Assembly (NCBI RefSeq): GCF_036549215.1
Contig: NZ_CP144371.1
Span: 719,878 to 783,877 of the forward strand
Source of the DNA: Candidatus Blochmannia sp. SNP
Lineage (GTDB): Bacteria > Pseudomonadota > Gammaproteobacteria > Enterobacterales > Enterobacteriaceae
Direction of reading: 5' to 3'
DNA length: 64,000 bases
This document shows, one piece after another, positions 41,678 to 52,443 of this stretch. Below the pieces are notes generated by a model that saw only the letters and a program-made list of their open reading frames with translations, was not told where the DNA came from and ran no database searches. The position numbers and the translations under genes were made by a program. Each line of letters opens with the position of its first letter. The stretch's first letter is position 1.

Positions 41678-44050
41678 ATGCATCAAAATAGTTTGATCGA
41701 TAGAATTAGGTTTTTTAAAAAAAATTTCTTTAGTTTAATTTTTTTTATATTCTATACTCAATTTTATTTTTTAGCCTGTGCGTCTGATTGTATACACATT
41801 CCTATGATCAGCAATTCTTTTTATGTTGATCAGCCTATCTATGTGCAATCTGACGAATTAGATATCTATTATCCTAAAAAAATTCAATTTTCTGGACATG
41901 TTAGTATTAAACAAGATAACCATATTTTAATGTCTGATAAATTAATAATATCACACAATAAAAAAAATGAATTATTATATAATGCTTTATATGCTTATGG
42001 TCATGTAAAGTATAATAGTAATTACATTATGCTAACAGGAACTCATGCTTGGATGAATTTTTATAATAAAAACATAGACATTCATAAAGCCACATATTAT
42101 TTATTAGAACCGCATATTTATGGTGTGGCAAATTCTATTATGCAACGAGGTAAAAATCGTTATACTATCATTAAACAAGGAAAGTGTACTTCTTGTATTC
42201 TAAATGATAATTATTGGAATATTACAGGATCAGAAATGATATATGATCATCATAAACGTAATATAGATATTTGGAATGCATGCCTTAAAATAAAAAAAAT
42301 ACCAATATTTTATACCCCTTATTTATCATTACCTTTACGACAAAATAATATTTTAGGATACTATATACCTAGTGTTAAATACAGTAATAAACAAGGGTTA
42401 GGATTTAAAATACCTTGTCCTATTATTAATTTTTCAAAACATTATTCAGGAAGTATTGCTCCATGTTACACATCTAACTTAGGAGCAAAATTAGAAACAG
42501 AAATACGTTATTCAATTAAACCAGGAACTGGATTATTAATTTTAGATATCATAGAAAATCAGAAAATACATAATAAAAAATTTGATAATAATTATTTCAG
42601 TAGTAATTGGCAACTATATTGGAAACACAATGGTATCATGAATAAAAAATGGCATTTTTATTCTGATTATACTTTAACTACTGCAGATTTTAATAATTAT
42701 ATTGATAATACTAATGTACCAGTATATATATATTCTAATAACGACTATATGAATCAAAAAATTTTATGTAATTACAGCGATAAAAATTGGAATACTAGTT
42801 TTGTTTACTTTGGTATTACAAATATTAAAACAACGACGATCCAAAGTTATTATAACTATAATGCAACTCCTCAATTAGAATTAAATACCTATTATAATAA
42901 TATCAAAAAACAACCGTTTAATTTTAAATTATTTAGTCAATTAACTCAATTTATACCTGTAAATTATAATTTTCCAAAAACAATCAGAATACATACAGAA
43001 CCAACTTTAAGTTGGCCAATAAATAATTGCTGGGGCAGTTTTAATACTGAAGCAAAATTGAGAATGACACATTACCGACAAAAAAATATTAATTACTATA
43101 ACAAAACACAGCGCATGGATTATTTTTTGCAAAATACAGTCAATCGCCTTATTCCACAATTTAAAATCAATGGAAAAATGATTCTTAAAAAAAAAACATA
43201 TGTTTCTAAAAAATATAAAAGTTTCTTAGAGCCACAATTTCAATATTTATATATACCGTATCGTTTTCAAGACAACATTGGTATATATGATACTAATATG
43301 ATTCATATAGATCACAAAAATTTATTTCATGATTCTATCTGCAGTGGGTTGGATCGTATTTTACCTGCTAATCAAATTACAGGAGATATCACGATACGGT
43401 GTTTTAAGAAAAAAAATGAATTTTTTTGCGCGTCTATAGGACAAATCTTGAATTTTACACAATTTAATACTAAATATCCAAAAATAACTAAATATAGATA
43501 TCATATTCCCAATATCAAGTTATTTTCAGGAACAAGTCGTTGGAATATTAATAATTATTGGAATACAAGCACTGAAATACAGTATGATTTTCTGCACCAT
43601 ACCTTATCTTTTGGAACTATAATATTGGAGTACACAGGAAAAAATAATCAAGTGCTACAAACACATTATCGATATGTCAACGAAAAATATCTTGAAAAAA
43701 TATTACCAAAAATTAACGAATCAACTTACTATAAAACGATTGCTCAATTAGGTATTCTCACTTGCTATCCATTATTTAATAATTGGAAAATAAGTTGCTC
43801 ACATTACCATAATATAAAAACTAATCAATTTATTGATCAAACAATAGGAATACAATATCATACCCCATGTTGGGGAATTAATATATCTTATGAACGAAAA
43901 ATTATTGATTGGATCAATCAATCGAATCATCATACATATGATAGTAAAATACGATTAGATATTAAATTGTACAATTCTACATCAGATTTTAAACAACATC
44001 TACATAAGATGTTAAATATTAGTATTTTACCGTATCAACATATCTCCTAA
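41678..44050 (+). CDS. lptD: LPS-assembly outer-membrane protein LptD
   Basis: Beta-barrel that inserts lipopolysaccharide into the outer leaflet. The 790 residues compare with 784 in E. coli. A hydrophobic signal region spans about 14-35. The periplasmic OstA/jellyroll domain includes YVQSDELDIYYPKKIQFSGHV-like sequence and NRYTIIKQGKCTSC, which holds the counterpart of E. coli Cys173. Cys38 corresponds to Cys31. The barrel ends in ISILPYQHIS, close to E. coli NILPYQNTL. The paired cysteines 724/725 of E. coli are here Pro730-Cys731, so one is lost. A ten-A tract lies at 43187-43196. surA, its periplasmic chaperone, follows after 62 bases. Confidence 0.95.
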   Translation: MHQNSLIDRIRFFKKNFFSLIFFIFYTQFYFLACASDCIHIPMISNSFYVDQPIYVQSDELDIYYPKKIQFSGHVSIKQDNHILMSDKLIISHNKKNELLYNALYAYGHVKYNSNYIMLTGTHAWMNFYNKNIDIHKATYYLLEPHIYGVANSIMQRGKNRYTIIKQGKCTSCILNDNYWNITGSEMIYDHHKRNIDIWNACLKIKKIPIFYTPYLSLPLRQNNILGYYIPSVKYSNKQGLGFKIPCPIINFSKHYSGSIAPCYTSNLGAKLETEIRYSIKPGTGLLILDIIENQKIHNKKFDNNYFSSNWQLYWKHNGIMNKKWHFYSDYTLTTADFNNYIDNTNVPVYIYSNNDYMNQKILCNYSDKNWNTSFVYFGITNIKTTTIQSYYNYNATPQLELNTYYNNIKKQPFNFKLFSQLTQFIPVNYNFPKTIRIHTEPTLSWPINNCWGSFNTEAKLRMTHYRQKNINYYNKTQRMDYFLQNTVNRLIPQFKINGKMILKKKTYVSKKYKSFLEPQFQYLYIPYRFQDNIGIYDTNMIHIDHKNLFHDSICSGLDRILPANQITGDITIRCFKKKNEFFCASIGQILNFTQFNTKYPKITKYRYHIPNIKLFSGTSRWNINNYWNTSTEIQYDFLHHTLSFGTIILEYTGKNNQVLQTHYRYVNEKYLEKILPKINESTYYKTIAQLGILTCYPLFNNWKISCSHYHNIKTNQFIDQTIGIQYHTPCWGINISYERKIIDWINQSNHHTYDSKIRLDIKLYNSTSDFKQHLHKMLNISILPYQHIS

Positions 44051-44112
44051 TTTTATATATACCTTCATAAAGGATTTGGAATTTATACTCACACAATATT
44101 ATTAAATTATTT

Positions 44113-45396
44113 ATGAAATTTTGGAAAACATTAATTTTAATATTTATAATAAATACAAACATTGTTTTTGGAGAAATGAAAACAACAGACAAAATTGTAG
44201 CTTTAGTAAATCATCATATTATATTAGATAGCGATGTTCGAAACAGTATGTATATGATTCAAGAACGCATTTCTAACATTGATAACAATGAATTACAATA
44301 TGTAATATATTATCAGCAAATACTAGACCAATTAATTACAGATAAACTCATTTTTCAGGTCGCTACTCAGCAAGAGATTACAAATAATTATACTCAGCTC
44401 AATCAGGCGATTTATCGTATTGCAAATCTATACGATATGACACTAAACCAGTTTCGTACATACTTATATAATATTGGTCTAAATTATGAAAAATATTGTA
44501 CACAACAATATCAAGATATGCTTAAAATCAGTATATGTAATCGTATTATTTATCATCGTGCTAATATACTTACTAATGAAATAAATAAAGTTGTTAGTCA
44601 ATCAAAAATAATTGATTTTAATAAACAATTTAAGTTAAGACATATCACATTTTCATTACCAATACAACCAACTCAAAACCAAATAAACACAATAGAATGT
44701 TTTGCAAGATTGTTAATTAAAGAAAAAGAATTTAATAAAAATAGTAATATTAAAAAATTAATACGTCTTTATTCCACTAAAGATATGCTGCAAATAATTA
44801 AAGTACAAGAAACAGAATGGATTTCATGGCAGGATATACCAATTATTTTTGATCAATATTTACAAACAATAGAAAAAGGCGATATTATTGGTCCTATTTT
44901 ATCTCATGATGGAATACATCTTGTAGAAGTAAAAGATATACGTTATAAACAACTGATGTTTCCTGTTACTAAAATTAAAGCAAAAATATTTGGTGTGAAA
45001 GATTCATGTAAAAATATAAACGTAGTAAAACAACTGTTGCAGATTAAAGAACTTGTTGAAAAAAACAATACTACGTTTGATATAATTACTAAAGAAAAAC
45101 TAAAAAATATATGTTTTGATAATTATGAAGAAGATATAATATATAAGGATTTAGATGACTTTGAACCATCCATACGAAAAGCTTTAATTACTCTAAAAAA
45201 TAATGACATTAGTATGCCAATGCATATTTATAATGGATGGTACTTAATTCAGTTAATAGATTTTTCCGTATTAGATTATACTGCAATAATACATGAACGT
45301 GCTTATTTACATTTATTAAGTAAAAAATTTAATGAAATTATGAAATATTGGATACAAGAATTACGATCTGCATCATATATTAAGATCCTTAATTAA
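44113..45396 (+). CDS. surA: Periplasmic chaperone SurA, diverged
   Basis: SurA escorts outer-membrane proteins such as LptD. The 427 residues compare with 428 in E. coli. A signal peptide (about 1-20, ending IVFG) and the chaperone core ([39 protein letters not shown]) are clear. The two parvulin domains are degraded. The first keeps RHITFSLP and [27 protein letters not shown]. The second, where E. coli has VHARHILLKP, reads [11 protein letters not shown] and is hardly recognisable. The C-terminal helix ([16 protein letters not shown]) is conserved. This fits the view that SurA's chaperone function does not need the isomerase. pdxA starts immediately after the stop. Confidence 0.92.
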   Translation: MKFWKTLILIFIINTNIVFGEMKTTDKIVALVNHHIILDSDVRNSMYMIQERISNIDNNELQYVIYYQQILDQLITDKLIFQVATQQEITNNYTQLNQAIYRIANLYDMTLNQFRTYLYNIGLNYEKYCTQQYQDMLKISICNRIIYHRANILTNEINKVVSQSKIIDFNKQFKLRHITFSLPIQPTQNQINTIECFARLLIKEKEFNKNSNIKKLIRLYSTKDMLQIIKVQETEWISWQDIPIIFDQYLQTIEKGDIIGPILSHDGIHLVEVKDIRYKQLMFPVTKIKAKIFGVKDSCKNINVVKQLLQIKELVEKNNTTFDIITKEKLKNICFDNYEEDIIYKDLDDFEPSIRKALITLKNNDISMPMHIYNGWYLIQLIDFSVLDYTAIIHERAYLHLLSKKFNEIMKYWIQELRSASYIKILN

Positions 45397-46425
45397 ATGA
45401 TTAAAACAAATAAAAAATTTCAACGAATTGTTATTACTACAGGAGAACCCGCTGGGATCGGTCCTGATGTAATAATTATGAGCGCACAAAAAAAATGGCC
45501 TGTAGAATTAGTTGTATGCGCAGATCCTCGTTTGCTGTTAGATAGAGCAAGTCAAATAAATTTGCCTTTAAAATTACGTTCTTATCATGATAAAAAAACT
45601 GCGTCTCCTTGTATACCCGGAGAGTTATCTATATTAGAAATATTACTTCCAAAAAAATCTGTACCTGGTCAATTAGATGTTGATAATAACGATTATGTTA
45701 TTAATACTTTAAAAAGAGCATCGCAAGGATGTTTAAATAAAGAATTTTCAGCATTAATTACTGGACCCGTGCATAAAGCTATCCTTAATAAAGGAAATAT
45801 AGCATTTCGTGGACATACTGAATTTTTATCTCACATGAACAAATGCAATAAAACTGTCATGATGTTAAGTAATAGCAAGCTTAAGCTACGTGTTGCATTG
45901 GTCACTACTCATATACCTATATCATCTGTTCCAAAAGTAATTACTCAAAAATCTCTTTGTGATACTATTTCTATTCTTGCTAAAGGGTTAAACCAATACT
46001 TTGGTATTCTATGTCCTAGGATTTATGTATGTGGTTTAAATCCTCATGCTGGAGAATCTGGGTATATAGGAAAAGAAGAAATTGAAACTATTATACCTGC
46101 TCTAAATATTTTAAAAAAAAATACCAATTATGAAATAATAGGACCTTTGTCAGCTGACACAATATTTCAATCAAAATACATACAACATGCAGACGTAATA
46201 TTAGCTATGTATCATGATCAAGGATTACCTATATTGAAGTATTCTGGGTTTGGTCAATCAGTAAATATTACCTTTGGATTACCTTTTATTAGAACTTCTG
46301 TGGATCATGGAACTGCTCTCGAATTATCTGGCACAGGGTTAGCGTTACCTAATAGTATGATGATGGCTATCACAGTTGCAATTAGTATGGCAAATAAACT
46401 TCATGAAAAAAATTTACTATTATAA
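45397..46425 (+). CDS. pdxA: 4-hydroxythreonine-4-phosphate dehydrogenase
   Basis: NAD-dependent step of pyridoxal phosphate synthesis. The 342 residues compare with 329 in E. coli. TTGEPAGIGPDVI, ITGPVHKA, FRGHTEFLSHM, the three metal histidines in TTHIPIS, GLNPHAGESG and AMYHDQGLP, and NITFGLPFIRTSVDHGTALELSG are all present. The start ATG abuts the surA stop. An eight-A tract lies at 45488-45495. The end overlaps ksgA by about 23 bases. Confidence 0.96.
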   Translation: MIKTNKKFQRIVITTGEPAGIGPDVIIMSAQKKWPVELVVCADPRLLLDRASQINLPLKLRSYHDKKTASPCIPGELSILEILLPKKSVPGQLDVDNNDYVINTLKRASQGCLNKEFSALITGPVHKAILNKGNIAFRGHTEFLSHMNKCNKTVMMLSNSKLKLRVALVTTHIPISSVPKVITQKSLCDTISILAKGLNQYFGILCPRIYVCGLNPHAGESGYIGKEEIETIIPALNILKKNTNYEIIGPLSADTIFQSKYIQHADVILAMYHDQGLPILKYSGFGQSVNITFGLPFIRTSVDHGTALELSGTGLALPNSMMMAITVAISMANKLHEKNLLL

Positions 46426-47209
46426 AAATCATTTTATACAAAAAAAATGGGGTCAAATCTTCCTTAGCGATCAAAACATTATTAATGCTATTATTAAATC
46501 TATTAATCCTAAAAAATATCAAAAAATAGTAGAAATTGGACCTGGATTAGGCGCATTAACCAAACAAATTTTAAACGCTATAGATATTGATTTCTTGATA
46601 TTAATAGAACGCGATTCTAATTTAGTTAATCGATTAATTCAAACATTTAATAAAAAAATTAAAATTTTTAATCAAGATGCAATGACAATAAATTATTTTG
46701 ATTTATCCAACCAAGTCGGACAAAAACTACGGTTAATAGGAAATTTACCTTATAATATAGCTACAGAATTAATCATATATTTATTCAGGTATGTTAATGT
46801 AATTGATGATATGCATTTTATGTTTCAAAAAGAAGTAGGCAGACGAATTTGTGCAGGCCCTAATAACAAAGAATACGGAAGACTAAGCATAATAACACAG
46901 TATCACTACAAAATTATTCCATTATTTAAAATACCAGCAACTTCTTTTGTTCCTATCCCAAAAGTAGAATCTTTAATGATGCGCTTCATTCCACACACGA
47001 ATGCTCCTTACCCCATAATCGACGTAAAAAAACTATCTTTACTTACTAAATTAGCATTTAGACAAAGACGTAAAACTCTGCGCAACAGCTTATCTACATT
47101 TTTTAACCAAACAGAAATAATACAACAAGGAATAAATCCAACATTACGAGCAGAAAATATTACCATTAATCAATATTGTGCACTGACAGCTATATTAAAT
47201 AACAAATAA
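46403..47209 (+). CDS. ksgA: 16S rRNA dimethyladenosine transferase KsgA (RsmA)
   Basis: Dimethylates A1518 and A1519 near the 3' end of 16S rRNA, a late 30S assembly step. I place the start at ATG 46403, giving 268 residues (E. coli 273). An in-frame TTG nine codons upstream would add residues that do not align. The FGQNFL motif is KWGQIFLSDQ here. The SAM loop is EIGPGLGALT. The catalytic NLPYNIAT is intact, and AFRQRRKTLRNSL near the end matches the family. It overlaps pdxA. apaG, which lies between ksgA and apaH in E. coli, is missing. Confidence 0.95.
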   Translation: MKKIYYYKNHFIQKKWGQIFLSDQNIINAIIKSINPKKYQKIVEIGPGLGALTKQILNAIDIDFLILIERDSNLVNRLIQTFNKKIKIFNQDAMTINYFDLSNQVGQKLRLIGNLPYNIATELIIYLFRYVNVIDDMHFMFQKEVGRRICAGPNNKEYGRLSIITQYHYKIIPLFKIPATSFVPIPKVESLMMRFIPHTNAPYPIIDVKKLSLLTKLAFRQRRKTLRNSLSTFFNQTEIIQQGINPTLRAENITINQYCALTAILNNK

Positions 47210-47552
47210 ACTTAATTTAAAATGATGTTTTTATTATATATATCTAAAATACAATCATTCATGTTTGTATTTTAGATAATTAAGTGATATAATTCTTTTT
47301 GTGTTGGTTATATTTTAGTTATTGAAATCTTTTGTTAAAAGATTTCAATAACTGGATAGTTTATATAAAAATAGTCATTTTATAATTGATAGCTTCTTTA
47401 ATAAAAAAAGAAGCTTATTATTTTGTAAATAAATTTATCTTGTAAATTAAATATTTTTTAAATGAAAGATTTTTATCTAAATATAAAATATAAAACTTAT
47501 AATAATATATTATAAGTTACCGATTATTTAATAATAAAATTTATAATCAAAA
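47210..47552. other. ksgA/apaH spacer with four perfect stem-loops
   Basis: This 343-base gap replaces apaG. It contains, in order: a 14-bp stem with 10-base loop (47241-47278); a 17-bp stem with 3-base loop (47317-47353, arm AGTTATTGAAATCTTTT); a 9-bp stem with 7-base loop (47391-47415, AGCTTCTTT) followed by TATTATTTT; and an 11-bp stem with 3-base loop (47494-47518), 35 bases before apaH. The first and third are the best terminator candidates. No coding frame is seen. Confidence 0.65.
47391..47424 (+). terminator. Likely intrinsic terminator after ksgA
   Basis: The 9-bp stem AGCTTCTTT/AAAGAAGCT has three G-C pairs and is followed by TATTATTTT. It is the most conventional terminator of the four hairpins in this gap. 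It would end the lptD-surA-pdxA-ksgA transcript before apaH. Confidence 0.4.
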
Positions 47553-48377
47553 ATGTCTACTTATTTTATTGGAGATGTACATGGATGTTATAAAAATTTG
47601 AAAACTATGCTGGATCGTATATGCTTTGATCCTAATATTGATACTTTACATTTAACTGGAGATTTAATAGCAAGGGGGCCTAGTTCATTAGAGGTATTAC
47701 GTTTAATCCACAATTTCCGCTCAAGTGCTCGCCTAGTATTAGGTAATCATGAGTTGCATTTGTTAAAAACATATTTTGGAATGGATAATAAAAATCATAA
47801 AGATTACTTCAATGCAATATTAAATGCTCCGGACTTAGAAGAATTAATGTATTGGCTACGCCATCAACCTATGCTTTTCATAGATGAAAATAAAAAAATA
47901 ATAATGACACATGCGGGAATTAGTCCTAATTGGGATATTCGCGCTGCTAAAAAATATGCCCAAGAAATAGAAAAAATTCTAGTCAGCGATAATCCTTATT
48001 TGATTTTTAAAAATATATATAAAGATATATCTGATTTACATAAGATTCAGATAAATAAAAAAAAATTGGCACAGATACAAGAACACATTAATGTATTTAC
48101 CCGAATGCGTTATGTTTATTTAAACGGAAAATTAGATTTTAAATATAAAGGTGCACCCAAAAATGCTCCAAAAAATATTTATCCATGGTTTTCTTTGAAG
48201 AAATTAATAGATCCTACATATAACATAATTTTCGGACATTGGTCAGCATTAAAAAGCATACAAGTTCCTTCTGGTATTTATGGTTTAGATTCTGGATGTT
48301 GTTGGGGAGGTGCACTTACTTTGTTGCGATGGGAAAATAAAGAAACTATCTGTATACCTTGTACTCCACCTGCATAA
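47553..48377 (+). CDS. apaH: Diadenosine tetraphosphatase
   Basis: Symmetrical Ap4A hydrolase that yields two ADP and also removes Np4 caps from RNA. The 274 residues compare with 280 in E. coli. The three metallophosphatase motifs are intact: GDVHG (7-11), GDLIARGP (36-43) and GNHE (64-67). MTHAGISPNWD, FGHWSAL and GLDSGCCWGGALT follow. ATG 47553 gives the expected MSTYFIGDVHG. It is convergent with folA, 186 bases away, with no strong terminator between them. Confidence 0.96.
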   Translation: MSTYFIGDVHGCYKNLKTMLDRICFDPNIDTLHLTGDLIARGPSSLEVLRLIHNFRSSARLVLGNHELHLLKTYFGMDNKNHKDYFNAILNAPDLEELMYWLRHQPMLFIDENKKIIMTHAGISPNWDIRAAKKYAQEIEKILVSDNPYLIFKNIYKDISDLHKIQINKKKLAQIQEHINVFTRMRYVYLNGKLDFKYKGAPKNAPKNIYPWFSLKKLIDPTYNIIFGHWSALKSIQVPSGIYGLDSGCCWGGALTLLRWENKETICIPCTPPA

Positions 48378-48563
48378 AACGCTCAAAAATAAGAATTAAA
48401 ATCTTGACGATTCTATATAAATATTTCATATAAACTGAAATAAATTAACAATTATATTTAATCCATCGATATTTTTAAGAAAATATAGCTTATTGATCCA
48501 AAATATAATTAATTCTATCGCTATCGGCATCATAGAATACTTTTAAAATTAGCTATAATGGTC

Positions 48564-49061
48564 TTATTCAAGACGTTCTAGGATTTTAAAATTTAAGTAA
48601 TTAAAAAATCTATCATTTACTTTGTAAAAACTATTAAAAATAGATTTCCATTCTTTTATATCATAATCAGGAAACCAAGAATCACCATCGATATCAATAA
48701 TATTATTGATATATGTTAAATATAAACGTTGAGCATAAGGTAAAAAAATATTGTATATTGTTCCTCCCCCAATTACCATAACTTCGTATGTATCTTTTAC
48801 TAAAGATAAAGCATAATCTGGATTATCTACCATAAAAACATCATTATAGTTATTTGTTGGATTACGACTTAAAACAATATTCAATCTATTTAGTAGCGGT
48901 TTTTTACCTATTGACTCAAATGTTTTACGTCCCATAATAACTGGCTTATGAAAAGTATGATACTTAAACCACTTAATATCTACAGGAAAATACCAAGGAA
49001 TAACATTTCCTTTTCCAATTACATGATTGGTGGTTAATGCAACAATTAAGCTAATGATCAT
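48564..49061 (-). CDS. folA: Dihydrofolate reductase
   Basis: NADPH-dependent reduction of dihydrofolate. The 165 residues compare with 159 in E. coli. Asp28 in IPWYFPVDIKWFK is the catalytic acid (E. coli Asp27) and Trp23 matches Trp22. PVIMGRKTFESIG and VMVIGGGTIYNIFLP form the cofactor site. LYLTYIN and FPDY match the C-terminal half. ATG 49061 is the only sensible start. It is followed downstream by apaH on the other strand, as in E. coli. Confidence 0.96.
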   Translation of the reverse strand: MIISLIVALTTNHVIGKGNVIPWYFPVDIKWFKYHTFHKPVIMGRKTFESIGKKPLLNRLNIVLSRNPTNNYNDVFMVDNPDYALSLVKDTYEVMVIGGGTIYNIFLPYAQRLYLTYINNIIDIDGDSWFPDYDIKEWKSIFNSFYKVNDRFFNYLNFKILERLE

Positions 49062-49190
49062 ATATAAAAGATTGTAATATGTATTAAATTAAACAAAATA
49101 TTTTTAAAGAATATCTAATTACATCAGCAAAAACTTTATTAGGAAGTATACATTATAATTACATCTATTATTATATATTATTAATTATAA

Positions 49191-52100
49191 TTAATGTTCT
49201 ATTTTAGAATGCATATCTTGAATTGATATAACGTGTTCTGTAGTATCAACAGTTGATGATATTGCTGCAGCAAAACTTCCATTTATTGTAGTACCGTAAT
49301 GAATATTATGTTGCAGCGCAATACGACATAGCAATGTAGCATTATTACCGCTAACTCTATCTGTTGAAGTAGTATCTACAACATAACTATATTCGCCATT
49401 CTTAATTTTTTTATGAATATATGTATTAGCTATATGCACTGGCCTAATCATTTGAGAAACAATTCCAACGCTTTCTAACATCTTTGCCGTTTCATATGAA
49501 ACATCTAATATAAAACCATTTTGAATAAATTTAGCAACTAAATCTATTGCTTTACTTGTATCTCTTTTAGATAATGATAATAATATATTACCATGTTTTT
49601 TAATATAAGATTGACTACTTACCGTTGCTTTAGCAAATGCTTCTTCAAAAGTACGTCCGATACCCATCACTTCCCCTGTAGATCTCATTTCTGGTCCTAA
49701 TTTTGGATTTATGTCAATAAATTTATTAAATGGCAACACCACTTCTTTCACTGAGAAATAAGGAGGAATCACCTCATTTATAATACCTTGATCAAATAAA
49801 GATTGTCCAATCATTACTCTAGTCCCAATTTTTGCTAACGCTATACCAGTAGCTTTAGATACAAACGGAACTGTACGTGACGCTCTTGGATTAATCTCAA
49901 TTATATAAATTTCATTTTTTTGTATCGCAAACTGTATATTAACTAAACCTTTTACATTAAATTTGAATGCTAATTTTTTTACTTGACACCTTATCTTATC
50001 TTGGATACATTTGTTTAATGTATAAGCCGGTAAAGAACATGCTGAATCCCCAGAATGTACTCCTGCGTATTCAATGTGTTCCATAATTCCTCCAATAAAC
50101 ACCTGCTGTCCATCACAAATAGCATCTACATCTACCTCAATTGCATTTTCTAAAAAATGATCTAATAAAACTGGAGCATTATTAGATACTTTAACAGCAT
50201 TTTTAAAATAGCATAATAATTCTTTTTTATTATATACTATTTCCATAGCTCTACCTCCTAAAACATAAGAAGGCCTAACTACCATAGGATACCCTATAAT
50301 TTTGGCGTTTTTTAAAGCTGATTCTAATGATGTAACAGTAACATTGTTAGGTTGTTGTAATCCTAAACACTTTATTGAACGTTGAAATCGTTCTCTATTT
50401 TCTGCTTGGTCAATTGCATCTGGACTAGTACCTATAATAGATATTCCAGCTGCTTCCATTGCTTTAGCTAATTTTAATGGAGTTTGTCCTCCATATTGAA
50501 CAATTACACCCATTGGTTTAGTAATACGTGTAATCTCTAAAATATCCTCTAAAGTAATTGGTTCAAAATAAAGCATATCTGATATATCATAGTCAGTAGA
50601 AACAGTCTCGGGATTACAATTTACCATGATTACGTTATATCCGTTTTCACGCAATGTTAGTGCTGCATGCACACAGCAGTAATCAAATTCAATACCTTGC
50701 CCAATTCGATTAGGTCCTCCTCCTAATATCATGACAGTTTTATTATTTTGATTAGATTGGAATTCACACTCACCATCATAAGTAGAATACATATAAGAAG
50801 TATCAGTAGAAAATTCTGCCGCACAAGCATCGACATGCTTATACGCAGGATGTATATTATACATAAATCTTAATGCGCGAATCTTATTCTCTGATACACC
50901 TGTTAATTTCCCTAATCTTGCATCAGAAAATCCTTTCTTTTTAAAAAAATATAATCGATTTCTATTAAGGTATGATATACCTGCAGATATTACATCATTT
51001 TCTAATTGTATTAATTCTTCAATTTGAGCCAAAAACCAACGATCGATATTAGTTAAATGAAAAATTTGTTCTAAAGACATTCCATACCGAAAAGCATCAG
51101 CAATATACCATATTCTGTTACTGCTAGCATTTTTTAATTCATATTTAATAGTATTAAATATTTTAGGATGATCTAAATTAATTTTGGAATCTAATCCTGT
51201 TACTCCTATTTCTAGTCCACGTATTGCTTTTTGTAAAGATTCTTGTTGACTACGGCCAATCGCCATCACTTCACCTACTGATTTCATTTGAGTTGTCAAT
51301 CTATTATTGCGCCGTCCTGGAAATTTTTCAAAATCAAAACGAGGAATTTTAGTTACTACATAATCAATAGATGGCTCAAAAGATGCAGGAATCTTACCAT
51401 TTGTAATATCATTCGACAATTCATCTAGAGTATATCCTACTGCTAGTTTAGTAGCTATTTTAGCTATAGGAAATCCAGTTGCTTTTGAAGCTAATGCTGA
51501 TGACCGTGATACTCTCGGATTCATTTCAACAACAACAAGTCTTCCATTATTTGGATTTACTGCAAATTGTACGTTAGCACCACCAGTCTCTACTCCAATT
51601 TCACGTAATACCATTATTGAAGCATTTCTCATAACCTGATATTCCTTATCAGTTAAAGTTTGAGCTGGCGCCACAGTAATAGAATCACCAGTATGGATAC
51701 CCATAGGATCAACGTTTTCTATAGAACATACAATTATACAATTGTCTTTAATATCACGAATTACTTCCATTTCATATTCTTTCCAACCAATTAAAGATTC
51801 ATCAATTAAAAGTTCATGATTAGGAGATAAATTTAATCCATATCTGCAAAGCTTTTTAAATTCTTCTTTAGTATAAGCAACACCGCCTCCGTTTCCTCCT
51901 AAAGTAAAAGAAGGACGAATAATACAAGGCAGTCCAATTTTTTCTAAAGTTACCATAGCTTCATTTATGTCGTGCACAGTTTCAGATCGGGCTATATCTA
52001 AACCAATTTTTTTCATAGATTTTTGAAATTTTTGGCGATCTTCTGCTTTATAAATTGAATCTATTGTTGCTCCAATAGTTATGATATTAAATTTTCTTAA

Positions 52101-52421
52101 AATTCCGTGACGTTCTAAATCTAAAGTGCAATTTAAAGCAGTTTGTCCGCCCATAGTTGGGAGTAGTGCATCTGGACGTTCTTTTTCAATAATTTTAGAT
52201 ATTATCTCCCATTGAATTGCCTCAATATAAGTTGCATCAGCCATATCAGGATCTGTCATAATTGTAGCAGGATTAGAGTTTACTAAAATAAGACGATATC
52301 CTTCTTCACGTAATGCTTTACAAGCCTGCGCTCCAGAATAATCAAATTCACAGGCCTGCCCGATAATAATTGGCCCAGCTCCCAATAGCAAAATACTTTG
52401 TATATCGGTTCTTTTTGGCAT
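49191..52421 (-). CDS. carB: Carbamoyl-phosphate synthase large subunit
   Basis: Synthetase subunit that makes carbamoyl phosphate for arginine and pyrimidines. I use ATG 52421 ([17 protein letters not shown]), giving 1076 residues (E. coli 1073). An in-frame TTG five codons upstream is rejected because GGAG sits correctly before the ATG. Two homologous ATP-grasp halves are seen, each with its GAGP/GGGP loop ([35 protein letters not shown]) and an IEMNPR or IEINPR metal motif. The C-terminal allosteric domain (last about 140 residues) is diverged, so UMP, IMP and ornithine control may be weakened. It starts 22 bases after the carA stop. Confidence 0.97.
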   Translation of the reverse strand: MPKRTDIQSILLLGAGPIIIGQACEFDYSGAQACKALREEGYRLILVNSNPATIMTDPDMADATYIEAIQWEIISKIIEKERPDALLPTMGGQTALNCTLDLERHGILRKFNIITIGATIDSIYKAEDRQKFQKSMKKIGLDIARSETVHDINEAMVTLEKIGLPCIIRPSFTLGGNGGGVAYTKEEFKKLCRYGLNLSPNHELLIDESLIGWKEYEMEVIRDIKDNCIIVCSIENVDPMGIHTGDSITVAPAQTLTDKEYQVMRNASIMVLREIGVETGGANVQFAVNPNNGRLVVVEMNPRVSRSSALASKATGFPIAKIATKLAVGYTLDELSNDITNGKIPASFEPSIDYVVTKIPRFDFEKFPGRRNNRLTTQMKSVGEVMAIGRSQQESLQKAIRGLEIGVTGLDSKINLDHPKIFNTIKYELKNASSNRIWYIADAFRYGMSLEQIFHLTNIDRWFLAQIEELIQLENDVISAGISYLNRNRLYFFKKKGFSDARLGKLTGVSENKIRALRFMYNIHPAYKHVDACAAEFSTDTSYMYSTYDGECEFQSNQNNKTVMILGGGPNRIGQGIEFDYCCVHAALTLRENGYNVIMVNCNPETVSTDYDISDMLYFEPITLEDILEITRITKPMGVIVQYGGQTPLKLAKAMEAAGISIIGTSPDAIDQAENRERFQRSIKCLGLQQPNNVTVTSLESALKNAKIIGYPMVVRPSYVLGGRAMEIVYNKKELLCYFKNAVKVSNNAPVLLDHFLENAIEVDVDAICDGQQVFIGGIMEHIEYAGVHSGDSACSLPAYTLNKCIQDKIRCQVKKLAFKFNVKGLVNIQFAIQKNEIYIIEINPRASRTVPFVSKATGIALAKIGTRVMIGQSLFDQGIINEVIPPYFSVKEVVLPFNKFIDINPKLGPEMRSTGEVMGIGRTFEEAFAKATVSSQSYIKKHGNILLSLSKRDTSKAIDLVAKFIQNGFILDVSYETAKMLESVGIVSQMIRPVHIANTYIHKKIKNGEYSYVVDTTSTDRVSGNNATLLCRIALQHNIHYGTTINGSFAAAISSTVDTTEHVISIQDMHSKIEH

Positions 52422-52443
52422 GTTTGTACTCTCCAAACATATT

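Noticed and set aside
46376..46402. TTG start nine codons upstream for ksgA
   Set aside because: The added residues do not align with KsgA and lie within conserved pdxA; ATG 46403 fits better.
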